A stretch of 64,000 bases of DNA from AV40 sp963817335 (GTDB lineage: Bacteria > Verrucomicrobiota > Verrucomicrobiia > Chthoniobacterales > UBA10450): assembly GCA_963817335.1 (NCBI GenBank), contig CAWFNX010000005.1, forward strand, positions 124,001 through 188,000, read 5' to 3'. Positions within the stretch are counted from its first letter, which is position 1. Each line of letters opens with the position of its first letter. A program made the position numbers and the translations under genes. Shown one piece after another: positions 15,382 to 23,338 of the stretch. The notes beneath the pieces were generated by a model. The model was not told where the DNA came from, searched no databases, and was given only the letters and a program-made list of their open reading frames with translations.

Positions 15382-15780
15382 TTACGGTCCGTAAGGCGAC
15401 CAGAAACCGACGCCAGCCACGTCAGACAGGGTCGCGTAATCGGCCGACGGAACCTGGGGAAGGGTATCGACGGCCTGAGCTCCGTAAGCGGAACCGAAAA
15501 GACTGTTTCCATTATTATAAAGAAGCGAACCTTTCTTGAGGTAGTTCGTCCAGTCGGCGACGTTAACCGTCGCACCGGTGGTTCGGTTCGTTTCGATGGC
15601 GTACTGATCGACTGCTGAATCGATCATTCGCAGGTCGTTCAAGATCCTGGAAGCTTGGGAGCGTTTGCGGGCCCGGAGGAATCCCGGAACGGCAATAGCC
15701 GCCAACAAGGCAATGATGGCGACGACGATCATTATCTCGACTAAGGTGAATCCTTTGTGCGACTTTGCGGCGAATTTCAT
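15382..15780 (-). CDS. type II secretion/type IV pilin-like pseudopilin
   Basis: A 132-residue prepilin-like protein. I start it at ATG 15778-15780 (MKFAAKSHKGFTLVEIM). A basic leader, the prepilin peptidase site KG|FTLVE with the conserved Glu5, and a hydrophobic helix (IMIVVAIIALLAAIAVPGFL) are all present. The remainder looks like the short globular domain of GspG/H-like pseudopilins with a variable, Gly/Tyr-rich C-terminus. Many isolated genes of this kind occur in Verrucomicrobia and Planctomycetes. No secretion or pilus genes are adjacent, so its assembly machine must lie elsewhere. It is divergent from a MarR regulator. Confidence 0.88.
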   Translation of the reverse strand: MKFAAKSHKGFTLVEIMIVVAIIALLAAIAVPGFLRARKRSQASRILNDLRMIDSAVDQYAIETNRTTGATVNVADWTNYLKKGSLLYNNGNSLFGSAYGAQAVDTLPQVPSADYATLSDVAGVGFWSPYGP

Positions 15781-15851
15781 AATGGCGAACAAATAGCAGC
15801 CCTCATGCCAACACATCGATAGTCGATATTCTGACGGGCAAAATATTACAC

Positions 15852-16259
15852 ATGAATCCATTACCGCCGGAAGATTACGAAGCCCTGGCCGAACTTCGCT
15901 ACTTGGGCCGCAAGTTTCTTCGCTTTAGTAAGGACTTCCTCCGGGCCAAAGCCGGGTTGAACCCGGAACAATATGAAGCCCTTCTGGCCATTAAAGCTTT
16001 CCCCGGTAAGACCCTCACCATCTCCCAACTAAGCGAGCGTCTCCAAGTGAAACATCATTCCGCGGTCAACATCGTCGATCGATTAGCCGATCGGAAACTG
16101 ATCCGGCGCCGGCCAGGCGAACACGATCGGCGCGAACGGCATTTGGAATTAACCGCCAAAGGCGAAAAGCTAGCCGACGAATTAGTCGCCGTGCATTACA
16201 CCGAACTTCGGGACCGGAGCGGAGAAATGATCAAGGCATTGGAGCGGCTGCGGCGCTAA
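15852..16259 (+). CDS. MarR-family transcriptional regulator
   Basis: A 135-residue cytoplasmic DNA-binding protein with the winged helix typical of MarR: LTISQLSERLQVKHHSAVNIVDRLADRKLIRR (recognition part) and the wing RRPGEHDRRERHLELTAKG. Dimerisation helices lie at both ends. Such proteins usually repress a neighbouring or their own promoter in response to small aromatic or oxidising ligands. The divergent pseudopilin at 15780 is the nearest candidate target; the 71-base gap is long enough for an operator, but I see no clear palindrome. Confidence 0.9.
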   Translation: MNPLPPEDYEALAELRYLGRKFLRFSKDFLRAKAGLNPEQYEALLAIKAFPGKTLTISQLSERLQVKHHSAVNIVDRLADRKLIRRRPGEHDRRERHLELTAKGEKLADELVAVHYTELRDRSGEMIKALERLRR

Positions 16260-16274
16260 ATCGCGAAGCTTCGG

Positions 16275-16838
16275 TTAATGGATCCGTGCGAACAGAACGA
16301 AGATGTAGGAGATGAATAGCGCGATCGCGATAATCGGCATGATTTTGTGATAGCGCTCGTTAGGCGTGACCGCACCGATTAACAGTATTGCGCCGAAGAC
16401 TGCATGAAAAACCAGATTGGTCGTGCTCGGCAGCGCACCGCTGAGGACAACGTCTTTCCCTACGCTGGTAACAATCACACCGAAGGCGAGCAGGAACAAC
16501 CAGCGCCGGTGTGCGTAGAAGTTTGCTTTTAGGTCGATCGGTTCCGTTCCGAACAGGTCCGGAAAAATCAACCCGGCGACCATATAGGTAAGGATGGTCT
16601 GGAGCAGAACGACGCTAAACTGTTCGAAAGTCCAGTTGTTGATGCCGCGCATTCCGAACATGGCCCACCAACTTTGAACGCAGGCCAGCAACCAGAGAAA
16701 CGCCCAGGCCACCACGGGCCAGTAGATTCGGATCTGCGCCCGCGATAGCACCAGCCCTCGAAAACCCTTCAAAATCTGGGTTACGGCAAGGCCGAGAATG
16801 ACAGACAACAGAACCGACAAATAGCTGAACTCGTCCAT
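16275..16838 (-). CDS. polytopic membrane protein of unknown function
   Basis: A 187-residue protein with about five to six hydrophobic segments, starting MDEFSYLSVLLSVILGLAVT. The pattern LSVILGLAVTQILKG followed by a Trp-rich second helix is found in uncharacterised conserved membrane proteins. No catalytic or transport motif is visible. It converges with the MarR gene and diverges from the VOC pair. Confidence 0.7.
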   Translation of the reverse strand: MDEFSYLSVLLSVILGLAVTQILKGFRGLVLSRAQIRIYWPVVAWAFLWLLACVQSWWAMFGMRGINNWTFEQFSVVLLQTILTYMVAGLIFPDLFGTEPIDLKANFYAHRRWLFLLAFGVIVTSVGKDVVLSGALPSTTNLVFHAVFGAILLIGAVTPNERYHKIMPIIAIALFISYIFVLFARIH

Positions 16839-16852
16839 ATCGATCTTATGTT

Positions 16853-17314
16853 TTGGACGTCTTGAGTACCGATGTAAATTTGGAAATGAGCGGTCCGAGC
16901 CGGACAGGAGTTAAAGTCTACGGCTGCAATCACGTTGCGATCGAAGTGGACGACATTGAGAAGGCGGTCGCGTTTTACAAAGACGTCTTCAATCTCGAGC
17001 AACTCGACGAAGGCGAAGGCGACGCCTTTTTCAAACTCGGCGAGCACCAGTTCCTCGCAATTTTCGAAGTGAAGAAAACACAACCCGCAAACGTGCGTCA
17101 CTTTGGAATCATGGTCCGTAACGAAAAACAGATCGAGGAAGTGCGCGAAAAGCTCACCAAGAAATACAAATTGAAACTGGAGCCGCCGTTCCGCTGCGAC
17201 TTCCACGACCCCTGGGGCAACCGCATTCAGGTTGTCGATCTTCACGATGAATCGTTGGTCTGGCTCTTGCCTTATCGCGAAGTGCAGAAAGCCGGGATTA
17301 AATTCAAAGAATGA
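16853..17314 (+). CDS. VOC (glyoxalase/bleomycin-resistance) family protein 1
   Basis: A 142- to 153-residue protein with the paired beta-alpha-beta-beta-beta modules of the vicinal-oxygen-chelate fold: GCNHVAIEVDDIEKAVAFYKDVFNL, then RHFGIMVRNEKQIEEVREKL and FHDPWGNRIQVVDL. Metal-ligand-type residues include His in NHVAI and the C-terminal Glu in LPYREVQKAG. The start is TTG 16853 or, more likely, ATG 16886 (MSGPSRTG). Its stop overlaps the ATG of the next VOC gene (ATGA at 17311-17314), so the two are translationally coupled. The substrate is unknown. Confidence 0.88.
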   Translation: MDVLSTDVNLEMSGPSRTGVKVYGCNHVAIEVDDIEKAVAFYKDVFNLEQLDEGEGDAFFKLGEHQFLAIFEVKKTQPANVRHFGIMVRNEKQIEEVREKLTKKYKLKLEPPFRCDFHDPWGNRIQVVDLHDESLVWLLPYREVQKAGIKFKE

Positions 17315-17706
17315 CAAAGACATATGGACTGACTCATGTCGCACTGGCGGTGAAAGACGCAAGACGCTCGTTCGAGTTCTATCGAAAGGTCTTCGGCGTC
17401 GAAAAAGTTCATGACAAGGGCAGCTTTATTCAGGCGCAAACTCCGGGCACACGCGACGTGCTGGTCTTTGACGAAAAAGCAAAACGCACCGGAAAGCGCG
17501 GTGGAATCGAACATTTTGGATTTCGGCTAACGAATCCGCGAGACATCGAAGCCGCGACGGATGCAGTGAAGAAAGCCGGAGGGAAAATTCTGGACAAGGG
17601 CGAATTCTGTCCGGGCGAACCGTACCTGTACTGCGCCGACCCAGACGGCTACGTCGTCGAAATTTGGTACGAGCCGCCCACTTCGGTCGATCCCAATGGA
17701 CCGTGA
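17311..17706 (+). CDS. VOC family protein 2
   Basis: A 131-residue VOC-fold protein, MTKTYGLTHVALAVKDARRS at the start, then GGIEHFGFRLTNP and YLYCADPDGYVVEIWYEP, which carries the usual C-terminal metal-binding Glu. It resembles dioxygenase or fosfomycin/glyoxalase-like members but lacks features to name a reaction. It is coupled to VOC protein 1. A decayed second copy lies just downstream (17896-18080), showing that this gene was once duplicated. Confidence 0.9.
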   Translation: MTKTYGLTHVALAVKDARRSFEFYRKVFGVEKVHDKGSFIQAQTPGTRDVLVFDEKAKRTGKRGGIEHFGFRLTNPRDIEAATDAVKKAGGKILDKGEFCPGEPYLYCADPDGYVVEIWYEPPTSVDPNGP

Positions 17707-17715
17707 CCGTTAGAC

Positions 17716-17880
17716 TAGTTGAAAACCCTTGCCGTATCAGCGCGACACCTACTGCTACTCCTACTCCAACGCCAACTCCGCTACCAAGCGCGACACGTAG
17801 TCCTACGCCCACACCGACTCCAACGCCAATACATAGGGCTCCGCAACCGGGCTGAAGGGCACTGCTTCAACAACGGGACT
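17716..17880 (+). pseudogene. remnant of a Pro-Thr-rich surface protein C-terminus
   Basis: In one frame the region reads SATPTATPTPTPTP ... SPTPTPTPTPIHRAPQPG and stop. It matches the tail of the intact Kelch gene, which ends PTPIHRGP at 20826. The match continues past the stop: ACCGGGCTGAAGGGC here and ACCGAGCTGAAGGGC after 20829. So the 3' end and flank of a Kelch-like gene were duplicated here and the body lost. Confidence 0.7.
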
Positions 17881-17895
17881 TCTTTCCTCAATTCA

Positions 17896-18080
17896 AGACC
17901 TACGGATTGACGCACGTGGGCTTGCGGTCAAAGACGGAGGCGATCGTTCGAGTTCAGGCAAGGTGGAACGCGTTGTCCCTAACGTGTTGTTAAAATAAAT
18001 ATGCGCTTTACGCGACGGATCTAGCATCGCCTTCGGAGAAGTCGATCTACCTTTGTGCCGACCCGATCGATCCGAAGTAG
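17896..18080 (+). pseudogene. decayed second copy of VOC protein 2
   Basis: AAGACCTACGGATTGACGCA and GATCGTTCGAGTTC match the start of VOC protein 2 (KTYGLTH ... RSFEF), and TCGATCTACCTTTGTGCCGA matches its YLYCAD end, closing with TAG at 18078-18080. The centre is mostly deleted and the frame is broken. It is a dead duplicate. Confidence 0.65.
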
Positions 18081-18255
18081 TGATCGTCGTTAGACTTAGC
18101 GCTCGCTAGGGAAAAAAGCTTACTGCGTCGGCCGCTGCCGAGCAAGATCGTGAGACAACGCCTGATTTCTGCTCGACACCCTGCCGGGCCGTCAAATAAT
18201 CTTCCGGTAGCGCCGGAACGCTTATGCCTTTTCGGTGCCGGGAGGGATAATAATC
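18081..18255. other. leader region of the Kelch/Pro-Thr gene
   Basis: No gene is visible. A hairpin TTCCGG-TAG-CGCCGGAA lies at about 18201-18219. GGGAGGG at 18240-18246 is a good ribosome binding site nine bases before ATG 18256. Confidence 0.5.
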
Positions 18256-20829
18256 ATGAATAAAAACTCTGCTTCTCGATCCGGCTTCTTCAATCCACGC
18301 ATTTTAATCGTCACCCTTCTTTTTTCGATCGGACTCTTCCTTTACAACCGCACCGCCGTCAGCAAGGACGGCACCGGGAAGGTCGCCGTCCCAATCGCCG
18401 GGGTGCCGCAGCAGGATGTTTCCTTCGACAAGATAATATCGGGCTGCGCGACGGGTTGGTTGGCAGGTCCTGATCTGCCTACAGTGCTAGTTAGAGCAGT
18501 CGGCGTTTCTTTCCCGGACGGCGACTTCTATACCGTGGGTGGCCGAACCTCAGATGTGGCAGGCTCTGAGTTCCAACACGTGCTCCGGTACAACCCCGGC
18601 ACCAACGCATGGACGCAGAAGGGTGTGACACTGCCCGATAACCAGGTGAATAACATGGCTTGTGGCGTGCTCACCGTCTCAGGCACTCCTTCCATTTATT
18701 GTGTCGGCGGTTCCGCAGCTACGCAGACCACCGCCACAGCGCGCGTGTTCTTCTACGACCCGGCCACCGACACCGCGACCACACTCACCGCCGCGGACAA
18801 CTGGCCTGGCGATGCGGCAGGTACAATCCTGCCTGGTGGCTTTGCAGTGGTTAGCAACAAGCTCTACATCCTGGGCGGGTTCAACACCAATGTAGCTTCC
18901 ACCAACCAGATCTGGGAGTTTGATCCTACTGCTGCCGTAGGTTCCAAGTGGACACAGAGAGTAAATACGCCCGAAGGGATCATGTTTGCACCCACAGCCG
19001 CCATAGGCGGCATCATCTACGTGGGAGGCGCATCGGACTTCCAGGGTGGCACAGTGGTTGACACTACCAACTCGTTCAGCTTCAATCCTGCGACTAACAC
19101 CATCGGGTCCATTGCAGCGATACCGAGGGCGACAGGTGAGACTCGTGGGCTGACGCTCAATGGGAAGATGTATGTCATGGGTGGTGGCAGAGTTGCGCCC
19201 AATCCTTCCACCGAGGTGGACGTCTATAATCCAGGCACTAATACGTGGACAACCGACGTGCCATTTACAACTGCGCGACGCAATTTCCCGACCGATACCG
19301 ACGGTACGAATACAATCTGGCTGGCCGGAGGTTATGCCACTGACGGTGTAACGCCGCTGAGCTCGATGGAAATCTTCAACGCCTCTTGTTGCCCTGGAGA
19401 CCAATACGTGATCCAGCAGATAGGGGGCAGCATCGTGCCAGGCACGACGGACACCGGCAATCACGGGGATGATCAGGTAACCACGATCTCGCTTCCGTTT
19501 CCTTACAAGTTGTACGACCAAACCTTCACGAGCATTAATCTGTCGTCCAATGGTAATGCCCAGTTCACGACCACCGATACAGCCTTCACTAACACTTGCC
19601 TGCCGTGGACCACCCACAACTACACCATCTTCCCGTACTGGGACGACCTGTACTTGGTCAATAGCCCGGCCGGCATATTCACATCGGTAAGTGGCACTGC
19701 TCCCAACCGCATCTACAACATTGAGTGGCGGGCACAGTATTTCCCTGGGAGCGGCACCGCCAATTTCGAGCTGAGATTGTACGAGGGGCAGAGTCGTTTC
19801 GACTTAATTTACGGCACACTGACTAATGGCAACACCAGCGCCACCGCGGGAGTGCAGCAAAACGACACCAACTTTACCCAGTACTTCTGCAACGGTTCGG
19901 GCGGTGCGGCTACAGGCGGGCAAAGCTACACGCTGCAGAGTTGCGCATCTCCAACCCCGACACCTTGCCAGTTCAAAGTGCTTGTCGTTTCGGCCGACTG
20001 CAGCAACCCTGAAACTAATTTACGAGCTAGCCTGTTGGCAGAACCTGGCATCACTGCTGCAGATTTCTTCGATGCTACCGCCGGCACACCAACCGTCGCT
20101 CAGTTGCAACAGTACGACATAGCGATGGTCTTCTCCAACTGCGCCTACCAGGATCAGACTACATTGGGTAACAATCTCGATTCCTACATATCGGGTGGCG
20201 GGATTGTGGTGGCTGCGAACTTCGATTGGTACGGTAGCACCAAATCGATTGGTGGCGCTTGGATAACAAATGACTCGCCGTTTAATGACAACGCAGCGGT
20301 TAACTTCAGCACTGGCACGCTCCAGACCTGTACGTTTGCGCCGCTCTGCGATGGTGTTACGACGCTTCAATCCTTCTATCGCGAGGTTGTGACCTTGGCT
20401 GCCGGGGCGACAGCGGCAGGCACGTGGAACGACAGTTCGCTCATGATGGCTTACAAGGGACGCACGGTAGGGATCAGCGGTTACTTCGGAGATTTATCCG
20501 ACAGTTATAGCGGTCAGATTGCACGGATCGTCGCCAACACAGGACGATGGCTCTCGGGGTGCGCATCACCCACACCTACGCCAACCCCGACACCTACCCC
20601 TACGCCTACGCCTACACCTACACCTACACCAACCCCGACTCCCACTCCAACTCCCACTCCGTGCGCCCATGGACGTGGATGCGGTCCAAGCCCGACTCCA
20701 ACGCCTGGACACACACCTACTCCAACGCCAACTCCAACGGCAACTCCCACGCCGACCCCGACTCCAACACCTCCGCTTGCCTCGCCGACCCCGACTCCCA
20801 CTCCAACGCCAATACACAGGGGCCCGTGA
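18256..20829 (+). CDS. large secreted Kelch-repeat protein with Pro-Thr tail
   Basis: An 857-residue envelope or secreted protein started at ATG 18256. Residues 1-40 hold one hydrophobic segment (signal or anchor). About residues 55-385 contain six Kelch-type blades (YTVGGRTSD, IYCVGGSAA, LYILGGFNT, IYVGGASDF, MYVMGGGRV, IWLAGGYAT). About 390-565 form a beta-rich domain with FTSINLSSNGNAQF and FPYWDDLYL. About 573-775 form an alpha/beta domain (KVLVVSADCSN, DIAMVFSNC, GGGIVVAANFDWY). The rest is a Pro-Thr tail with an inset CAHGRGCGPSPT and the terminus PTPIHRGP. Codon use is visibly less GC-biased than in the neighbours, hinting at transfer. Adhesion or matrix function is inference. Confidence 0.88.
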   Translation: MNKNSASRSGFFNPRILIVTLLFSIGLFLYNRTAVSKDGTGKVAVPIAGVPQQDVSFDKIISGCATGWLAGPDLPTVLVRAVGVSFPDGDFYTVGGRTSDVAGSEFQHVLRYNPGTNAWTQKGVTLPDNQVNNMACGVLTVSGTPSIYCVGGSAATQTTATARVFFYDPATDTATTLTAADNWPGDAAGTILPGGFAVVSNKLYILGGFNTNVASTNQIWEFDPTAAVGSKWTQRVNTPEGIMFAPTAAIGGIIYVGGASDFQGGTVVDTTNSFSFNPATNTIGSIAAIPRATGETRGLTLNGKMYVMGGGRVAPNPSTEVDVYNPGTNTWTTDVPFTTARRNFPTDTDGTNTIWLAGGYATDGVTPLSSMEIFNASCCPGDQYVIQQIGGSIVPGTTDTGNHGDDQVTTISLPFPYKLYDQTFTSINLSSNGNAQFTTTDTAFTNTCLPWTTHNYTIFPYWDDLYLVNSPAGIFTSVSGTAPNRIYNIEWRAQYFPGSGTANFELRLYEGQSRFDLIYGTLTNGNTSATAGVQQNDTNFTQYFCNGSGGAATGGQSYTLQSCASPTPTPCQFKVLVVSADCSNPETNLRASLLAEPGITAADFFDATAGTPTVAQLQQYDIAMVFSNCAYQDQTTLGNNLDSYISGGGIVVAANFDWYGSTKSIGGAWITNDSPFNDNAAVNFSTGTLQTCTFAPLCDGVTTLQSFYREVVTLAAGATAAGTWNDSSLMMAYKGRTVGISGYFGDLSDSYSGQIARIVANTGRWLSGCASPTPTPTPTPTPTPTPTPTPTPTPTPTPTPTPCAHGRGCGPSPTPTPGHTPTPTPTPTATPTPTPTPTPPLASPTPTPTPTPIHRGP
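20566..20826 (+). repeat. Pro-Thr coding tandem repeat with CxxGRGCGPS inset
   Basis: Degenerate six-base units (CC[AGT]AC[TCG]) encode Pro-Thr dipeptides. They are interrupted once by TGCGCCCATGGACGTGGATG encoding CAHGRGC. The same design occurs at 60931-61931 and, as a remnant, at 17746-17850. Confidence 0.85.
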
Positions 20830-20900
20830 CCGAGCTGAAGGGCGCTGGTTCAGTTAACAGGACAGGTGCAAGCATCCGCTAATGCCATTATTGTGCACTC

Positions 20901-21611
20901 GTGGTGTCGTTTATCGTACCTGCCTACAACGAGGAATTTGAACTGCCTGGAACGCTCCAGGCGATTTGTGACGCCGCTGGAGATCGGCCACATGAAATCA
21001 TTGTCGTCGACGATGCTTCGACCGATCGAACGGCTGAGATCGCGCGCCACGCGGGCACTAAATTAATTTCGATTAATCGCCGGCAGATCGCCGCTTCGCG
21101 CAACGCGGGCGGGCGCGCGGCCAGCGGACAGATTCTGCTCTTTGTCGACGCCGATACGCGAATAAATGGCAAACATGTCAGCGGCGCGATCGCGGCATTG
21201 GAACAAGGTTATTCAGGCGGCGGTGCCCGAGTCGCCGTTACCGAACCAATCCCTTTCTGGACGCGGCTACTTGTAAACGTGTTCTGCGCGATTTATTTCG
21301 CGGTAAACCTCGGCGCCGGCGCTTTTCTATTCACCACCAGGAGAAATTTCGAGGCGATTGGCGGATTCGATGAAGATCTTTTTATTGGCGAAGAAGTTTA
21401 TTTCAGTCTGGCTTTGCGAAAGCTCGGTCGTTTTCGAATCTTGGCCGAGCCCATCGTCACTTCCGGGCGCAAATTACGACTCTATTCGACCTTGGAAATT
21501 CTGAGACATTCATTTCGCGTTATCCTCAAAGGTCCGCGGATCGCCCGTTCCCGCAAAGGCCTCGAGATTTGGTACGATGGTAAGCGCGAAACCGGATCCG
21601 CATCGACTTGA
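20901..21611 (+). CDS. family 2 glycosyltransferase
   Basis: A 236-residue GT-A enzyme. It starts at GTG 20901 and opens with VSFIVPAYNEEFELPGTL, then EIIVVDDASTDRTAEIA, ASRNAGGRAASGQILLFVDADTRI (DxD metal site) and the acceptor part GGFDEDLFIGEEVYFSLALRK. Only one hydrophobic patch is present (LLVNVFCAIYFAVNLGAGAFLF), so it is probably membrane-associated. It may transfer sugars to lipid or polysaccharide; the sugar is unknown. Its stop overlaps the ATG of the next gene by one base (TGATG), so the following acetyltransferase is co-translated. Confidence 0.92.
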   Translation: MVSFIVPAYNEEFELPGTLQAICDAAGDRPHEIIVVDDASTDRTAEIARHAGTKLISINRRQIAASRNAGGRAASGQILLFVDADTRINGKHVSGAIAALEQGYSGGGARVAVTEPIPFWTRLLVNVFCAIYFAVNLGAGAFLFTTRRNFEAIGGFDEDLFIGEEVYFSLALRKLGRFRILAEPIVTSGRKLRLYSTLEILRHSFRVILKGPRIARSRKGLEIWYDGKRETGSAST

Positions 21612-22054
21612 TGAAAAACGTGCGCATCGCCGTAGCCGAAACGCCGAAAGAAATCGGCAGATGTTTTCCGGTCATGCAGGAACTGCGGACCCACATTGCC
21701 GATGAAAAGGAATTTGTGAAGCGCGTTCAGCGCCAGCAGAAACAAGGCTATCTGCTCGCGTTTCTCGAATCAGAAGGCGAAATCCGGGCCGGGGCCGGCT
21801 ACCGATTTCTCGATTCGCTTTTTTCCGGCCGGAACCTTTACGTCGACGATCTGGTCACTCTGGACGCCGACCGGTCCCGGGGATACGGAGGCCAATTGCT
21901 CGATTGGCTTATCGAACAGGCGCGGGCCAAGAATTGCGAAACTCTGGAACTCGATTCCGGGGTGCAGCGATTCGACGCTCATCGGTTCTACTTTTCCAAA
22001 CGAATGAGCATTTCATCCTATCACTTTCGGATTAAGCTCGAACCCGAGGCCTGA
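21611..22054 (+). CDS. GNAT-family N-acetyltransferase
   Basis: A 147-residue acetyl-CoA-dependent acetyltransferase started at ATG 21611. The typical GNAT order is visible: GAGYRFLDSLFSGRNLYVDDLVTL (strands 3-4), the acetyl-CoA loop RSRGYGGQLLDWLIEQA, and LELDSGVQRFDAHRFYFSKR at the end, where the Tyr is a common general acid. The acceptor is unknown. It overlaps the GT2 stop and is followed after three bases by a cupin gene, so the three form an operon. Confidence 0.92.
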   Translation: MKNVRIAVAETPKEIGRCFPVMQELRTHIADEKEFVKRVQRQQKQGYLLAFLESEGEIRAGAGYRFLDSLFSGRNLYVDDLVTLDADRSRGYGGQLLDWLIEQARAKNCETLELDSGVQRFDAHRFYFSKRMSISSYHFRIKLEPEA

Positions 22055-22057
22055 AAT

Positions 22058-22399
22058 ATGAAAAACGAAAACCCGTGGATCCAAATCTGTCCCGGAATTA
22101 AACGGCAAACCCTCGCCAGCGGAAAAACCATGTATCAAATGCTGGCCACCCTCGAGGCCGGGAGCAAAATGCCCGCGCACCAGCATCCCCAAGAGCAAAT
22201 CGTCCACATCCTTTCAGGGCGGATGAAACTGATCGTCGACGGAACGCCGCACGACATGAAGACCGGCGATTCTTATTACCTGGCGGGTAATGTGCCGCAC
22301 GGCGTCGAAACCACTGAGGAGACCCGGGTGGTCGACACATTCAGTCCTCCGCGCGACGAATATCTCGCGATCGACGAAGCCAACCGCCAACGCAAGTAG
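22058..22399 (+). CDS. single-domain cupin protein
   Basis: A 113-residue small beta-barrel cupin. Motif 1 with metal ligands is MPAHQHPQEQIVHILSG (two His and Glu) and motif 2 is YYLAGNVPHGVE with the last His. Such small cupins can be isomerases, oxygenases or binding proteins; no evidence decides. It is co-directional with the GNAT gene, three bases downstream. Confidence 0.9.
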   Translation: MKNENPWIQICPGIKRQTLASGKTMYQMLATLEAGSKMPAHQHPQEQIVHILSGRMKLIVDGTPHDMKTGDSYYLAGNVPHGVETTEETRVVDTFSPPRDEYLAIDEANRQRK

Positions 22400-22461
22400 G
22401 CCTCGACCCTACCTGAAAAAAGAGTCGCCTCCAGGCGGATAACCTGTTTAGCATCAATCCC

Positions 22462-22728
22462 ATGTTACACATCATTTGGTCGATCATTGTCGGTTTCATC
22501 ATAGGCTTGTGCGCACGGGCGGTCATGCCAGGGGTCCAACACCTTGGATTCATAATGACCACGGTCCTCGGCGTTGCCGGATCGATTGTCGGCGGTCTGA
22601 TTGGACGAATCTTTTCCAAACCGGCCCCCGGCTCCGCCTTTCATCCGGCGGGGTTCATCATGTCAGTGATCTGCGCCATTCTTTTGCTCTGGGCCTGGGG
22701 CAAATGGGGTGGCGCGATGGTGCACTAG
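22462..22728 (+). CDS. GlsB/YeaQ/YmgE family membrane protein
   Basis: An 88-residue inner-membrane protein of the transglycosylase-associated family. Three hydrophobic helices are visible, with the signature WSIIVGFIIGLCARAVMPG and GVAGSIVGGLIGRIF. Despite the family name no enzyme activity is established; members are stress-induced. It starts at ATG 22462 with its own short leader after a 62-base gap. Confidence 0.9.
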   Translation: MLHIIWSIIVGFIIGLCARAVMPGVQHLGFIMTTVLGVAGSIVGGLIGRIFSKPAPGSAFHPAGFIMSVICAILLLWAWGKWGGAMVH

Positions 22729-22879
22729 AAAATCGCCATTCGATCGCAAGATTCGGATCGCCGGGGCCGCTGATGGGTCCGGGCGTGCGAGCCAGTTCAA
22801 GTCGCGGTTGCGATTCCGCCGCCTGTCACGCTGTAGTTGCGAAGGCGGAATCTTCGTCTAGAATAGCCGCCGTTCGAAA
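22729..22879. repeat. intergenic hairpin upstream of rpsO
   Basis: An inverted repeat GATTCCGCC (22812-22820) / GGCGGAATC (22844-22852) encloses GCCTGTCACGCTGTAGTTGCGAA. The inner GTAGTTGCGAAGGCGG resembles a REP half. It lies 28 bases before the rpsO start, so it would be in the rpsO leader if the promoter lies upstream. Confidence 0.6.
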
Positions 22880-23143
22880 ATGGCTGAAAACACCGAAACG
22901 CTGGATATCAAGCAGTTCCAATTGCACGGGAAGGACACGGGCAGCGCCGACGTTCAAATCGCGCTGTTAACGCGCCGGATCGGGCAACTCACCGAACACT
23001 TGAAGAGCCATGCCAAAGACCACTCCTCACGCCGCGGCCTCCTTAAGATGGTGGCCCAGCGTCGGAGCTTGCTCGATTATTTGAGCCGGTCCGAAGCTGA
23101 ACGGTACAAGAAGCTGATCGATAAGTTGAATCTGCGGAAATAA
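22880..23143 (+). CDS. rpsO: 30S ribosomal protein S15
   Basis: An 87-residue 16S-rRNA-binding protein of the small subunit. The family core is complete: DTGSADVQIALLTRRIGQLTEHLKSHAKDHSSRRGLLKMVAQRRSLLDYL, shown here by its parts DTGSADVQIA, LTEHLKSHAKDHSSRRGL and RRSLLDYL, and the C-terminal Y..LI..LNLRK. The following gene is pnp, the classical rpsO-pnp order of many bacteria, with a structured spacer of 195 bases between them. Confidence 0.98.
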   Translation: MAENTETLDIKQFQLHGKDTGSADVQIALLTRRIGQLTEHLKSHAKDHSSRRGLLKMVAQRRSLLDYLSRSEAERYKKLIDKLNLRK

Positions 23144-23149
23144 TTCCGT

Positions 23150-23162
23150 CCCGCCCTGCGGG
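23150..23162 (+). terminator. short GC hairpin after rpsO
   Basis: CCCGC-CCT-GCGGG lies seven bases after the rpsO stop. No T-run follows, so it is at best a weak terminator or mRNA-processing stem. Confidence 0.35.
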
Positions 23163-23216
23163 ATCGATCCCAGCGCCCAGAGTGCGACGCCGATTCGAAA
23201 GTTAGAAACGCGACAA

Positions 23217-23313
23217 CCAGGTCGTTAGGCACCTTGGATTTTAGGTTTTAGTTTCGCGTCCCGCGACTGCGGGACCACGGATTTAAAACCTACAGTCAGG
23301 GTGACCGACCTGG
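23217..23313 (+). promoter_or_regulatory. nested stem-loop in the pnp leader
   Basis: Three nested inverted repeats lie before pnp: CCAGGTCG (23217-23224) with CGACCTGG (23306-23313), AGGTTTTA (23243-23250) with TAAAACCT (23284-23291), and GTCCCGC (23258-23264) with GCGGGAC (23269-23275). The long stem ends 26 bases before the pnp ATG. In E. coli a pnp leader stem is cut by RNase III and mediates PNPase self-control; a similar role here is inference. Confidence 0.6.
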
Positions 23314-23338
23314 AACTCGCACAATCCAGGAAAATAAT

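Noticed and set aside
18679..19617. A 312-residue antisense frame in the Kelch gene
   Set aside because: No motif; shadow of a repeat-rich gene with clear Kelch blades on the other strand.
22740..22830. tRNA-like GTTCAAGTCGC stretch upstream of rpsO
   Set aside because: No acceptor stem or anticodon arm could be folded around it.
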